The notes under the pieces: model-generated | The model's database searches: none | What the model was told of the DNA's origin: nothing | What the model saw: only the letters and a program-made list of their open reading frames with translations | Translations under genes and position numbers: made by a program | Shown here: positions 1-8,816 of the stretch, in pieces | Layout: each line of letters opens with the position of its first letter | Position numbering within the stretch: the first letter of the stretch is position 1 | NCBI RefSeq assembly: GCF_004197395.1 | Contig: NZ_SELS01000013.1 | Location: 120,950-184,949, forward strand | Length of the DNA: 64,000 bases | Source of the DNA: Paraburkholderia sp. UYCP14C | GTDB taxonomy: Bacteria; Pseudomonadota; Gammaproteobacteria; Burkholderiales; Burkholderiaceae | Reading direction: 5' to 3'

Positions 1-1310
1 GGATCGCGTCGCTGCTTCGCCACGTTGACCCGCTCGAAGCCATAAGCCCCGCCGGAGATCACCGGAACGGGCGGCTTTGGATGGCTGGTGAAGCCGCCTT
101 GCGGCTCGCCCGACCATTGCATCGGCGTGCGCGCGCACTGACGCTCGGGCCTGCGCAGGTCGTCGCCCATGCCGATTTCATCGCCATACCGGAACACGGG
201 CGTACCGGGCAAGCTCAGCATCAGGCTGTAGGCAAGTTCCAGACGGCGTCTGTCGCCCGCCAGCATCGGCGCAAGTCTGCGGCGGATGCCGCGCCCATAC
301 AGCTGCATGTCGCGGTCCGGGGCGAACGCGGCGAACACGGCGGCGCGCTGGGCGGGCGTCAGACGGCCCAGATCGAGTTCGTCGTGATTGCGCAGAAATA
401 CTCCCCATTGCGCACTGGGCGGCCGTGGCTTCGTCGCCAGCAGCGCGTCCTTCAACGGCTTCGTGTTGCCCGTCGCGAGCGTGTAGAACGTGTTTTGATT
501 GACCCGGAAGTTGAACATCATCGGCAGGCGCTCGCCCGCGTCGCCGAAGTAGTGAAGATCCGTTTTGGGCAGCACGTTGGCTTCGGCCAGGATGATCGCG
601 TCACCCTGGCGCCACTGCAGAAACTCGCGGAAGGTTCGCAACATGTCATATTGCTCGACCGGGCGGCGCACTTTCGGGCCCTTCGTCGCGATGACGAAGG
701 GCACCGCGTCCATGCGGAATCCGGACACCCCCAGCTGGATCCAGAAGCCCATGATCTTCAGCAGTTCCGCCTGCACGTGGGGATTCGACGTATTCAGGTC
801 CGGTTGAAAATCATAGAAGCGATGGAAGTACCAGCGTTTCGCCCGCTTGTCGAAACTCCACGTCGACTTCTGCACGCCCGGAAACGCCACGCCGCGTTGC
901 GCATCGGGCGGTTTCGTATCTGACCAGACATACCAGTCGCGATATTTCGATGTAGGGTCGCTGCGTGCTTCGAGGAACCACGGATGCTGGTCGGACGTAT
1001 GATTGACCACCAGATCGATGATGACGCGCAAGCCACGCTCGGCGCACGCATGGGTGAACTCGGAGAAATCGCCGAGCGTGCCGTACTTCGGATCGACGTT
1101 GTAGTAGTCGCAGACGTCGTAGCCGTTGTCGCGCCCGGGCGACGGGTGGATGGGCATCAGCCAGATCGTCGTCATGCCCAGCCCCTGAATGTAATCGAGC
1201 CTGCGCATCAGACCCTGGAAGTCGCCGACGCCGTCGCCGTTCGCGTCCATGAAAGTGCCCACCGAGAGGCAATAAATGATCGCGTTCTTGTACCAGAGGT
1301 CATTGAGCAT
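1..1310 (-). CDS. Trehalose synthase-like GH13 alpha-amylase family enzyme (C-terminus cut by window edge)
   Basis: Reading the reverse strand from the ATG at 1310 gives about 436 residues with no stop before the window edge, so the gene is partial at its 3' end. It is a GH13 (alpha/beta)8-barrel enzyme. The N-terminus has the family GTFMDANGDGVGDF signature, region I is DLVVNHT (about 100-106), the nucleophile is D201 in GFRMDAV, the acid/base is E243 in LAEAN, and the third carboxylate is D310 in LRNHDELDL. The LAEAN and NHDEL forms are typical of trehalose synthase (TreS) and relatives, which interconvert maltose and trehalose, so that is the preferred reading. A glucan hydrolase or sucrose-isomerising relative cannot be excluded without the C-terminus. 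It is divergent from the alpha-glucosidase at 1359 across only 48 bases, which suggests a shared control region. Confidence 0.85.
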   Translation of the reverse strand, partial: MLNDLWYKNAIIYCLSVGTFMDANGDGVGDFQGLMRRLDYIQGLGMTTIWLMPIHPSPGRDNGYDVCDYYNVDPKYGTLGDFSEFTHACAERGLRVIIDLVVNHTSDQHPWFLEARSDPTSKYRDWYVWSDTKPPDAQRGVAFPGVQKSTWSFDKRAKRWYFHRFYDFQPDLNTSNPHVQAELLKIMGFWIQLGVSGFRMDAVPFVIATKGPKVRRPVEQYDMLRTFREFLQWRQGDAIILAEANVLPKTDLHYFGDAGERLPMMFNFRVNQNTFYTLATGNTKPLKDALLATKPRPPSAQWGVFLRNHDELDLGRLTPAQRAAVFAAFAPDRDMQLYGRGIRRRLAPMLAGDRRRLELAYSLMLSLPGTPVFRYGDEIGMGDDLRRPERQCARTPMQWSGEPQGGFTSHPKPPVPVISGGAYGFERVNVAKQRRD

Positions 1311-1358
1311 AGATTTCGCGCGTAGCGCCAAAACAATCGATCGTGAAGGGGAACTGCA

Positions 1359-2933
1359 ATGTCGGAACTGGCATGGTGGCAACGCGGCGTGATCTATCAG
1401 ATCTATCCGCGCTCGTTTCAGGACAGTAACGGCGATGGCATCGGCGATCTGCCCGGCATTAGCGCGCGCCTGGAATACGTCGCGGCGCTGGGCGCCGATG
1501 CGGTGTGGATCTCCCCCATCTACCCGTCGCCGATGGCCGACTTCGGCTATGACGTCGCGGACTACTGCAACATCGATCCGATGTTCGGCACGCTGGACGG
1601 ATTCAAGCAATTGATGGGCCACGCACATCGGCTCGGTCTCAAGGTGCTGCTCGATTTCGTGCCGAATCATTCGTCGAACCGGCATCCGTGGTTCGAGGAA
1701 AGCCGCTCGTCACGCGACAATCCGAAGCGGGACTGGTATCTGTGGCGCGATCCTGCGCCCGATGGCAGGCCGCCGAACAACTGGTTGAGCCGCATGGGCG
1801 GCTCGGCGTGGGAATGGGACGAGGCGACGGGGCAGTACTACTACCACGCGTTTCTGCGCGAGCAGCCTGACCTGAACTGGAGAAACCCACAAGTACGCCG
1901 CGCGATGGATCAGGTGCTGCGCTTCTGGCTCGATCTCGGCGTGGACGGTTTTCGCGTGGACGTGCTGTGGCTGTTGATCAAGGACGCTCAGTTTCGCGAC
2001 AATCCGCCCAATCCCGGATATCGGCCCGGCGAGCCGGATCATCATCGGCTCTTGCAAAGTTACACGGAGGATCAGCCGGAAGTGCATGAAATCGTCCGCT
2101 CGATGCGAGCCACACTGGACGAGTACGGAGACCGCGTGTTGATCGGCGAAATCTACCTCGGTGTCGCGCAATTGGTGAAGTACTACGGCGTGAACGGCGA
2201 TGGCGCGCACATGCCGTTCAATTTCCAGTTGCTCTACGCGAGTTGGAATGCGCAGGACATTGCCCGCATGATCCGGGACTACGACAACGCGTTGCCCGCA
2301 TACGCATGGCCGAACTGGGTGCTGGGAAACCACGACAATCCGCGCGTTGCGTCGCGCGTGGGCACGGCGCAGGCACGCGTGGCCGCTGTGCTTTTGTTGA
2401 CGCTCCGTGGGACGCCGACGCTGTACTACGGCGAAGAAATCGGCATGACGGATGGCTATATCCCGTCAGATCAGATTCAGGACCTGGCGGAGCTTCGGCA
2501 ACCGGGCATCTGCCAGGGGCGTGATCCCGAGCGCACGCCTATGCAGTGGGATGGCTCGCTGCCGAATGCGGGCTTCACGGACGGCAAACCTTGGTTGCCG
2601 ATTGCGACGGCGACGAGCGTGCGCGAACAGGACGGCGACATGTCGAGCATGTTGTCGCTGTATCGGCGGCTGTTGGCCTTGCGGCGCAGCAACGCCGCTC
2701 TTGTGCAGGGGACGTTAGAGAACGTCGTTGCTTACGGCGACGTGCTGACCTATGAACGGCGATACGGCAATCAAAGCGTCTTCATCGCGCTGAATATGGG
2801 CGTCGAAGATGCCACCGTGCAATCGCGTACGGGCATGGTGGCGCTATCGACGGTTAGCACGCGCATCGGTGCGAGCTTTGTCCAGGGTGCCAATCTGCTT
2901 GCCGCTAACGAGGCGGTCATCGTGATCGTTTGA
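1359..2933 (+). CDS. Alpha-glucosidase / oligo-1,6-glucosidase-type GH13 enzyme
   Basis: A full-length 524-residue cytoplasmic GH13 enzyme without signal peptide, of the size usual for oligo-1,6-glucosidases, alpha-glucosidases and trehalose-6-phosphate hydrolases. Visible motifs are YQIYPRSFQDSNGDGIGDL (14-31), region I DFVPNHSS (99-106), nucleophile D201 in GFRVDVLW, acid/base E264 in LIGEIYL and D326 in LGNHDNPR. The ATG at 1359 follows a GAAGGGGA ribosome-binding site with good spacing. It should release glucose from the non-reducing ends of short alpha-glucosides. Paired divergently with a TreS-like enzyme it fits an intracellular trehalose/maltooligosaccharide module. Linkage specificity cannot be read from the motifs alone. 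Confidence 0.9.
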   Translation: MSELAWWQRGVIYQIYPRSFQDSNGDGIGDLPGISARLEYVAALGADAVWISPIYPSPMADFGYDVADYCNIDPMFGTLDGFKQLMGHAHRLGLKVLLDFVPNHSSNRHPWFEESRSSRDNPKRDWYLWRDPAPDGRPPNNWLSRMGGSAWEWDEATGQYYYHAFLREQPDLNWRNPQVRRAMDQVLRFWLDLGVDGFRVDVLWLLIKDAQFRDNPPNPGYRPGEPDHHRLLQSYTEDQPEVHEIVRSMRATLDEYGDRVLIGEIYLGVAQLVKYYGVNGDGAHMPFNFQLLYASWNAQDIARMIRDYDNALPAYAWPNWVLGNHDNPRVASRVGTAQARVAAVLLLTLRGTPTLYYGEEIGMTDGYIPSDQIQDLAELRQPGICQGRDPERTPMQWDGSLPNAGFTDGKPWLPIATATSVREQDGDMSSMLSLYRRLLALRRSNAALVQGTLENVVAYGDVLTYERRYGNQSVFIALNMGVEDATVQSRTGMVALSTVSTRIGASFVQGANLLAANEAVIVIV

Positions 2934-2984
2934 GCATGCTTCTGGCGGCTTCACGCCGCGCTCGCGCTCGACCGTCGAAACCGA

Positions 2985-3854
2985 TCACGCAGCGTTCATT
3001 GGTGCGGCGCCGGCACTTTCATCCATCGATTCCATCGATGAAACGGCGCTGCGGATGCGACCGGCGATTCGCGCGTCGAGCGGTGTGTACACGAGCATGC
3101 TCAGGTCCGGCCGACCATCGACGGCGAACAGCGAGTACTCCATTTCGATGCTCCCGAACACCGGATGCAGCAACCGCTTCACGTGCTGTACTTCGCTGTG
3201 GCCGAACACCTGGTTTTCGCGCCACATGCGTTCGAAGTCCGGGCTGGCGCGGCATAGATCGTCGACCAGATCGCCCACCTCGGAAGCGAGCCCCGCGCGC
3301 GCCACGTCCGCGCGGAACGTCCCCACGACGAAGCGCGCGACGCTCTCCCAGTCGTGCTGTTTTGCGCGCACGTCCGGGTCGCCGAACAGGAAGCGCAGGA
3401 TGTTGCGCTGACCCGGCGGCAACGCGCTGTAGTCGGTCAGCACGACCGCTGCCGCGCGATTCCACGCGACGACGTCCCAAGTCGCGGTCTTGATGATCGA
3501 CGGGCTGGCGTCGAGCGAATCGAGCACGCGCTGCAAGCGCGGGTCCACTGCGTCGGTGGACCGGTAGCGCACTTCCGGCGGCCGCCCGAGGCCCAGCATG
3601 AAAAGATGTTCGCGCTCGGTATTCGTCAGCATCAGCGCCGCGCAGATGCGCTCCAGCACCGCGGCGGAAGGCGCGCCGCCACGGCCCTGCTCGAGCCACG
3701 TGTACCACGTCGAGCTGATATTCGCGCGCTGCGCCACTTCTTCCCGGCGCAATCCGGGCGTACGCCTGCGGCCCGAGAAGCCGAAGCTGGCCGGATCGAG
3801 CCGGGTGCGCCGGCTGCGCAGAAAGTCTCCGAGGGATTGAGCGGGGGTGTTCAC
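2985..3854 (-). CDS. XRE-family helix-turn-helix regulator with MmyB-like ligand-binding domain
   Basis: The 289-residue product starts at a GTG. Residues about 8-70 form an XRE helix-turn-helix with the motif TPGLRREEVAQRANIS..WYTWLEQGRG that marks the MmyB-type subfamily. The remaining 200 residues match the PAS-like MmyB ligand-binding region (WDVVAWNRAAAVVLTDYSALP.. RNILRFLF). Members are usually autoregulated or control a divergent oxidoreductase gene. Here an SDR-family gene diverges from it across about 100 bases that contain a perfect 17-bp palindrome, which supports local control. The ligand is unknown. The gene converges with the GH13 gene on its left. Confidence 0.85.
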   Translation of the reverse strand: MNTPAQSLGDFLRSRRTRLDPASFGFSGRRRTPGLRREEVAQRANISSTWYTWLEQGRGGAPSAAVLERICAALMLTNTEREHLFMLGLGRPPEVRYRSTDAVDPRLQRVLDSLDASPSIIKTATWDVVAWNRAAAVVLTDYSALPPGQRNILRFLFGDPDVRAKQHDWESVARFVVGTFRADVARAGLASEVGDLVDDLCRASPDFERMWRENQVFGHSEVQHVKRLLHPVFGSIEMEYSLFAVDGRPDLSMLVYTPLDARIAGRIRSAVSSMESMDESAGAAPMNAA

Positions 3855-3900
3855 TACGATGATTAACCTGTTAGTCGCTTTACCGGGATAAGCTCACTAC

Positions 3901-3917
3901 TTCAATAGCATATTGAA
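3901..3917. promoter_or_regulatory. Perfect inverted repeat between divergent regulator and SDR gene
   Basis: TTCAATA, three bases, TATTGAA: a perfect 7-bp inverted repeat lying between the XRE regulator (start 3854) and the SDR gene (start 3959). It has the size and position of a dimeric repressor operator. Assignment to this regulator is inferred from position only. Confidence 0.5.
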
Positions 3918-3958
3918 TGATCGCATAGTGCGGGCGTGGCTATCCTGGAGACTTGACC

Positions 3959-4858
3959 ATGCGAATCTTTCTGACGGGCGCAACCGGGTTTATCGGCTCG
4001 GCTTTGGTGCCCGAACTTATCGAAGCCGGACATCGGGTGATCGGCATGACCCGCTCCGATCAGGGTGCGCAGGCGCTCAGCGCAGCCGGTGCGGAGGTCC
4101 ATCGCGGCACGCTCGAAGACACCGACAGCCTGCGCAGCGGCGCCGCGAAGGCGGACGCCGTCATCCACCTCGCGTTCGATCACGACTTCTCGCACTTCGT
4201 GGAGAACTGCGAGAAGGACAAGCGTGCGATCGCGGCACTTGGCTCGGCGCTGGCCGGCTCGGATCGGCCGCTTCTGATCACGTCTGGCACGGGCGTCGGC
4301 AGCCGCGATAACGGGCAGCCGGCCACCGAGGACGTGTTCAACACCAGTCACCCGAACCCGCGCATCGGCTCCGAGCTGGCGGGCAATGCGCTGCTGGAGG
4401 CCGGTGTCAACGTGTCGGTGATGCGGCTGCCGCAAGTGCATAACCCGTTCAGGCAGGGCCTCATCACGCCGCTCATCCAGATCGCGCGGGACAAAGGCGT
4501 GGTCGCCTACGTGGAGCAGGGACGAAACCGCTGGCCGGCGGGGCATCTGTCGGATGTCGTGCGGCTGTACCGGCTTGCGATCGGGAAGGGCGAACGCGGC
4601 GCGCGCTATCACGCGGTCGGCGAAGAGGGCGTTAGCGCCCGCGAGATCGCCGAGGCGCTGGGGCGTGGCCTGAAGTTGCCCGTGGTCTCGATACCGCGCG
4701 AGGAAGCGCAGGCGTACTTCGGATGGATGGCGATGTTCGCCGCGCTCGATATGCCGGCATCGAGCGCGCAGACGCGGGCTCGTTTGGGCTGGCAACCGAC
4801 CGGCCCGACGCTGCTGGCCGATCTGAACGAAGCGCGCTACGTCAAGATGTTGGCGTAG
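3959..4858 (+). CDS. SDR-family NAD(P)-dependent epimerase/oxidoreductase
   Basis: An extended/atypical short-chain dehydrogenase of 299 residues with a Rossmann fold. The nucleotide-binding motif TGATGFIGS sits at residues about 6-14, followed by GHRVIGMTRS and a conserved VIHLAF strand end. The classical YxxxK catalytic pair is not obvious, as in many atypical SDRs. The start is placed at the ATG at 3959, eight bases after CTGGAG. A TTG two codons upstream would leave only two bases to that site. Substrate is unknown. It is divergent from an MmyB-type regulator, a common arrangement for stress-responsive SDR genes. Confidence 0.85.
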   Translation: MRIFLTGATGFIGSALVPELIEAGHRVIGMTRSDQGAQALSAAGAEVHRGTLEDTDSLRSGAAKADAVIHLAFDHDFSHFVENCEKDKRAIAALGSALAGSDRPLLITSGTGVGSRDNGQPATEDVFNTSHPNPRIGSELAGNALLEAGVNVSVMRLPQVHNPFRQGLITPLIQIARDKGVVAYVEQGRNRWPAGHLSDVVRLYRLAIGKGERGARYHAVGEEGVSAREIAEALGRGLKLPVVSIPREEAQAYFGWMAMFAALDMPASSAQTRARLGWQPTGPTLLADLNEARYVKMLA

Positions 4859-4899
4859 CCTTCGCGGTCGCTGTCATGACGAGACGTTCGAGCAGTCGA

Positions 4900-5469
4900 T
4901 CAGTTGTTTGAGGACAACCGAAACGGATTGACGGCCCACATTTCGCCGGCACGCAGATGCTGCCGTCTAAGCGCGAGCCATCGCGCAAGCGGCGTGAGAC
5001 TGATGCCTGGCGGGACCGAGCCGCCGAACGACTCGGAGACGAACGGCGCGTCATCTTCCGGGCGACGAACGACCTGAACGATGTGCGTGATGCCGCGTGG
5101 ACGGGGATGATTTATCGCCCACGCGGGTTCTCCCATTTTCAGACCGATGGTCGCGCAACGCGGGAGGGTAAGGGCGGTGATCTCTTGCCCTTCGAGAATG
5201 AACCCGGTTCGGGTCTCGATTTCCTGAATGATCCGGTCCGACCAAACCTGCAAGGCCTGCACCGCGTCAGCACTGAATACCGCGCGGCCAGCAGCTTCAT
5301 TCTCCGCTTGCATCGCGCTCGTGACAAGGAGTCGGGTCCATCCCGAGCAGTCGATGACCGGAGGGTCGGCCGCGAGTCCATCCGACTTTGCGCCGCGCCG
5401 ATATCCGACTCGCCCCGTGTGGAGCTGCACCAACCGCCACATCGTCATCTCGCCCGCGCTCAATGTCAT
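4900..5469 (-). CDS. Putative NlpC/P60-like (papain-fold) cysteine peptidase
   Basis: A 189-residue protein without signal peptide; the start at 5469 is backed by GAGAAGG nine bases upstream. It shows VIDCSGWTRLL (about 38-48), which resembles the catalytic DCSG cysteine motif of NlpC/P60 proteins. A later ITHIVQVV segment ahead of FVSESFGG resembles the histidine strand and ESSGG turn of that fold. Such proteins usually hydrolyse peptidoglycan stem peptides, but the lack of an export signal argues for another role or a phage-like origin. The family assignment rests on short motifs only, and a plain hypothetical protein remains possible. It is not obviously in an operon. Confidence 0.55.
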   Translation of the reverse strand: MTLSAGEMTMWRLVQLHTGRVGYRRGAKSDGLAADPPVIDCSGWTRLLVTSAMQAENEAAGRAVFSADAVQALQVWSDRIIQEIETRTGFILEGQEITALTLPRCATIGLKMGEPAWAINHPRPRGITHIVQVVRRPEDDAPFVSESFGGSVPPGISLTPLARWLALRRQHLRAGEMWAVNPFRLSSNN

Positions 5470-5531
5470 GGCCCAGACCTTCTCGTTGTCAGCAACAGCC
5501 AGCAGCAGCCTCTAACTGCACGCAATCGCCA

Positions 5532-6224
5532 TCATAGATGTCTCACCACACCGCTCGCCAGCTTGCGCAGCTCGTCGAATTGCGTGACGAGTTCGACACA
5601 CAGAATGAAGGCCAGCATCGCCGAAGGTCCAGGGTAGCGTTCGATCCATCGCAGCAACGGCGTCGCGTAGCGCGTGCGGATCGCATCTCGCGTCATGATC
5701 AACGTGATCGCGATTCCCACCGCGGCGCCCACCAGCAAATCGGTCGGGTAGTGAAAGCCGAGCCAGGCGCGCGGAAGGCAAATGAACAGCACGGTATAGA
5801 GAAGCGCCAGCGCACCAATGCCTCGCCACACGAGGAAGATGCCGGTGGCGACCGCCATCCACAGCATCGCGTGATCACTGGGGAAGGAGCTCCAGTTGGT
5901 CAGCACCGCGTCCTTGAGATCGCCGCTGGCAAAGCGCAGATGCAGGTCGGTGTCATAGACGGGACGCACTCTGAACGGCAGCCAGTGCGTCAGCAGTCTT
6001 CCGACGAAGAGCGCCACGAGGCCGCTGACGATCGTGGCGAGAACCATTTCTCGCCGCCATTCGCGGTCCTCGTCTTCCTCGAACCACATCCACCACAGCA
6101 CCGGGATGAGTACGAGGCCTTTGAAGGTGTACAGGTCGGCAACGGCTTGTATGGATAGGGTCGCGAAATGACCGAAGTGCAGGTGGGACAGATACGTTTC
6201 GATGGACGAATCGAAGCTATTCAT
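5532..6224 (-). CDS. PAP2-superfamily membrane phosphatase
   Basis: A 230-residue integral membrane protein with about five to six transmembrane segments. It carries all three motifs of the type 2 phosphatidic acid phosphatase family: RVRP (85-88), PSDH (115-118) and PRAWLGFHYPTD (151-162), with catalytic H118 and H158 and supporting D162. The family removes phosphate from lipid substrates such as phosphatidate or undecaprenyl pyrophosphate on the periplasmic side. The motif set is intact, so it should be active. The exact substrate cannot be given. No co-transcribed partner is evident. Confidence 0.85.
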   Translation of the reverse strand: MNSFDSSIETYLSHLHFGHFATLSIQAVADLYTFKGLVLIPVLWWMWFEEDEDREWRREMVLATIVSGLVALFVGRLLTHWLPFRVRPVYDTDLHLRFASGDLKDAVLTNWSSFPSDHAMLWMAVATGIFLVWRGIGALALLYTVLFICLPRAWLGFHYPTDLLVGAAVGIAITLIMTRDAIRTRYATPLLRWIERYPGPSAMLAFILCVELVTQFDELRKLASGVVRHL

Positions 6225-6309
6225 TATTTTCTATTTCTAAGAAGATTTGAGCCGGTCGCGATGAGGCTCAGCATAATTCATTGCATGCACCGCGTTTTTG
6301 GGCGCTTAC

Positions 6310-6396
6310 TTTCACTGACACTTTTTACTGCGGAATTTCATCGCTAACTTTCAGTGACCCGCTGACCGCCCACGACGATGGGATTCGTCAGTGAAA
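6310..6396. repeat. Inverted repeat cluster resembling an insertion-sequence end remnant
   Basis: TTTCACTGAC (6310-6319) and GTCAGTGAAA (6387-6396) are a perfect 10-bp inverted pair. A third near-copy, TTTCAGTGAC, lies at 6349-6358. GCGCTT also sits outside the left copy and its complement outside the right one. The pattern resembles ends of IS21-type elements, but no transposase lies nearby, so at most this is a relic. Confidence 0.35.
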
Positions 6397-6483
6397 AGCG
6401 CCTTCGAAGTCGTCGTGCCGTACGCTGATTCACCGCGCATGACGCGGCGATACACTGTAGCCGGCTCTTTCAAGGAGGCCGTC

Positions 6484-7356
6484 ATGAAGCTGGTCGACTG
6501 GAACATTCAGTGGGGCTTAGGCGTCGACGGCCGTGTCGACCTCGGCCGGATCGTGCGGGAAGCACGCGCGTTGTGCGACTTCGATGTCCTGTGTTTGCAG
6601 GAAGTCACGCGCGGCTTCAACGAAGAAGCGGTGGCCGGCGGACTGAAAGGCGCGCCATCGTCCGATCAGTTCGCCGAACTTGCCGCTCTGCTGCCGCGGA
6701 TGACCGTGCTCGATGCGATCGGCTCCGATCTGCCCTCGCTGGGCGCGAGCCGTCATCGGCGGCAGTTCGGCAATGCCATCGCGACCCGCTTACCGGTTCG
6801 TCAGGTGCTTCGCCATTCTCTGCCGTGGCCCGCCGACCCAGCCAGGCCGTCGATGCTGCGCGTCGCGCTCGAAGCGGTGCTGGAAGCCGACATCGGTCCG
6901 CTTCGTGTGATCTGTACGCACCTCGAGTTCTATTCGGAGAAACAGCGGCTCGCGCAAGTGGAACGATTGCGCGAGTTGCATCACGAAGCGTGCGATCACG
7001 CGCGCTCTCCCGCGCGTGGTGAAAAGCCGGACAGCCCGTTTGCCGATACGGCGCGCCCGCTCAGCGCCATTGTCTGCGGAGATTTCAACAGCGCCTTCGA
7101 AGACACCGCCTATGGACGGATGCTCGAACCGATCGCCGACGCTCCGTCGTTCGTCGACGCGTGGACCTGCGCGCATTGCGGCGAGCCGCGTGCCGCGACG
7201 GTTGGCCTATACGATCACGAGCAATGGCCCGAAGGGCCATTCGCGTGCGATTTCGTTTTCGTCACGCAAGACCTGAGCACACGCGTTGCATTGTGCAATG
7301 TCGATCCGCACAGCCGCTCGTCCGATCATCAGCCGATGTGGCTTGAACTGCGCTGA
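6484..7356 (+). CDS. Endonuclease/exonuclease/phosphatase (EEP) family hydrolase
   Basis: 290 residues, cytoplasmic. The ATG at 6484 is chosen because AAGGAGG lies just upstream; longer readings from 6391 lack a site and run into the inverted repeat. EEP catalytic elements are all visible in order: N7 in WNIQWG, E40 in CLQEV, the CTHLEF histidine, D and N in CGDFNS, and the terminal SDHQP motif. These metal-dependent enzymes cleave phosphodiester or phosphomonoester bonds in nucleic acids, lipids or inositol phosphates. The specific substrate is not predictable. It stands as a single gene. Confidence 0.85.
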   Translation: MKLVDWNIQWGLGVDGRVDLGRIVREARALCDFDVLCLQEVTRGFNEEAVAGGLKGAPSSDQFAELAALLPRMTVLDAIGSDLPSLGASRHRRQFGNAIATRLPVRQVLRHSLPWPADPARPSMLRVALEAVLEADIGPLRVICTHLEFYSEKQRLAQVERLRELHHEACDHARSPARGEKPDSPFADTARPLSAIVCGDFNSAFEDTAYGRMLEPIADAPSFVDAWTCAHCGEPRAATVGLYDHEQWPEGPFACDFVFVTQDLSTRVALCNVDPHSRSSDHQPMWLELR

Positions 7357-7498
7357 AAGGCCTGGGAATTGCCACTCTCTGATCCGCGCAGGAAAATCTG
7401 ACCGCCGCAACTTTTGCGGGAATGCTTAAGGATCTGTTAAGAGTTGTTCTGCGATCGTTGAGCCTATCTCCAAGCCATGAAGATAGTGAGCATCGCAC

Positions 7499-8284
7499 AT
7501 GAATAGCAGCCAGTCGCAAATTCGCGCGCACGCAGTCAGCAAAGTCCCGCAGATCACGCTGGGCTTCTGGATCATCAAGATCGCCGCCACGACGCTTGGC
7601 GAAACGGGCGGCGATTGGGTAACCATGTCGCTCAAATTGGGTTATCTGATCGGCACCGCAATATTTGCGGTTATTTTTATCGGGCTGGTCGCCGGACAGA
7701 TCAGGGCCGAGCGGTTCAATGCCGCGCTGTATTGGGCGACGATCGTCGCAACGACCACGCTCGGTACCACGTTGGCCGACTTCTTCGACCGCTCCGTGGG
7801 AGTCGGCTATCCGGGCGGTGTAGCCATCGTCTTCGCGCTTCTTCTTGCGAGCCTGGGCGTCTGGTACAAATCGGAAGGGACGGTGGCGGTGCAGAGCGTG
7901 ACCACGCCCAAAGCCGAGTGGTTTTACTGGGTGACGATCCTCTTTTCGCAGACCCTGGGCACGGCGTTGGGCGATTGGGTGGCGGGATCGGACGAAGGCG
8001 GTCTGGGGCTCGGCTATGAGTACGGCGCGCTGATTTTCGGTGCGGGTCTGCTGATCGTCGGCGCGCTCTATTACTGGTCGCGCCTGTCGCGGACCGCCAT
8101 TTTCTGGGCGGCGTTCATCCTGACGCGGCCGCTCGGCGCAACCTTGGGGGACTTGCTCGATAAACCCATTTCTCAAGGCGGGCTCGAAATCAGCCGACTC
8201 TATGCGTCGGTGGTTCTGGTTTCGTTCATGGCACTTTGCGTGGTCTTGTTACCGCAGCGTCCTGCCGGGCGAGCGATACGGTAG
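7499..8284 (+). CDS. COG4705-type four-repeat membrane protein
   Basis: A 261-residue polytopic membrane protein with about eight hydrophobic segments. It is built from four internal repeats, each marked by a TLGxxxxD-like motif: TTLGETGGDW, TTLGTTLADFF, QTLGTALGDW and RPLGATLGDLL. This is the pattern of the uncharacterised membrane-anchored COG4705 family. The repeated acidic motif within membrane helices suggests a transport or metal-binding site, but that is inference. No strong ribosome-binding site is seen before the ATG at 7499. Part of the gene is duplicated in degenerate form at 11,556-11,828. Confidence 0.8.
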   Translation: MNSSQSQIRAHAVSKVPQITLGFWIIKIAATTLGETGGDWVTMSLKLGYLIGTAIFAVIFIGLVAGQIRAERFNAALYWATIVATTTLGTTLADFFDRSVGVGYPGGVAIVFALLLASLGVWYKSEGTVAVQSVTTPKAEWFYWVTILFSQTLGTALGDWVAGSDEGGLGLGYEYGALIFGAGLLIVGALYYWSRLSRTAIFWAAFILTRPLGATLGDLLDKPISQGGLEISRLYASVVLVSFMALCVVLLPQRPAGRAIR

Positions 8285-8816
8285 CGGGTGGCAGGCGGCT
8301 ACGAATGTTCGGTAATAGCCATTGCGTGCCCGGTTCGGCCGCGCGACAACGACGCGCACAACGACCGCATCGACGCATCGATAGCTTGCCCGGAATACCT
8401 CCGTTCAATCGAGGCCGACGTGAAGAATTGCTGGACCAGGAAGAGTCCGTTCCTGAGCATGTGGTTAAGCGGCGCCAATACCGTCGCCAACTCAGCGGGT
8501 ACGAGCGATAGCGGCAGCTAAACGCGCGGCGATCTCCGCATACTGGAGCGCTGTACTCACGCCGCCGAGGCCGAAAAAAAGAAGAATCGCACACCGACGA
8601 GTTGACTCGTCCGCTGTCGGACGAATTTGCCGCCTCGCTTGCACTATGGCACACAGGGCGTAACCGGATCGGGCGCAACGCCTATTTGCAACCCAGCCAA
8701 ATTGTCGCCAGTGTCGCCTGGTCCAAACCGTCAAGCAACGAACCGGCGCGAAAACGGCAAAGAGAAGGAGCGCCATAGTCGGCGCTCCGTTCACTCATGG
8801 GTTACAGCAGGCAGGC
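8285..8816. other. Non-coding stretch with a possible degenerate ORF
   Basis: About 530 bases between the COG4705 gene and the convergent glycosidase. The only protein-like reading is at 8288-8521 (+), from a GTG without a ribosome-binding site. Its C-terminal half (EADVKNCWTRKSPFLSMWLS then GANTVANSAG) has natural-looking composition, but its N-terminal half does not. It may be a decayed gene. No other feature is supported here. Confidence 0.3.

Noticed and set aside
8226-8794. Two minus-strand frames of 150 and 100 residues
   Set aside because: Composition is Arg/Ser/Cys-rich or patchy, without motif or start signal.
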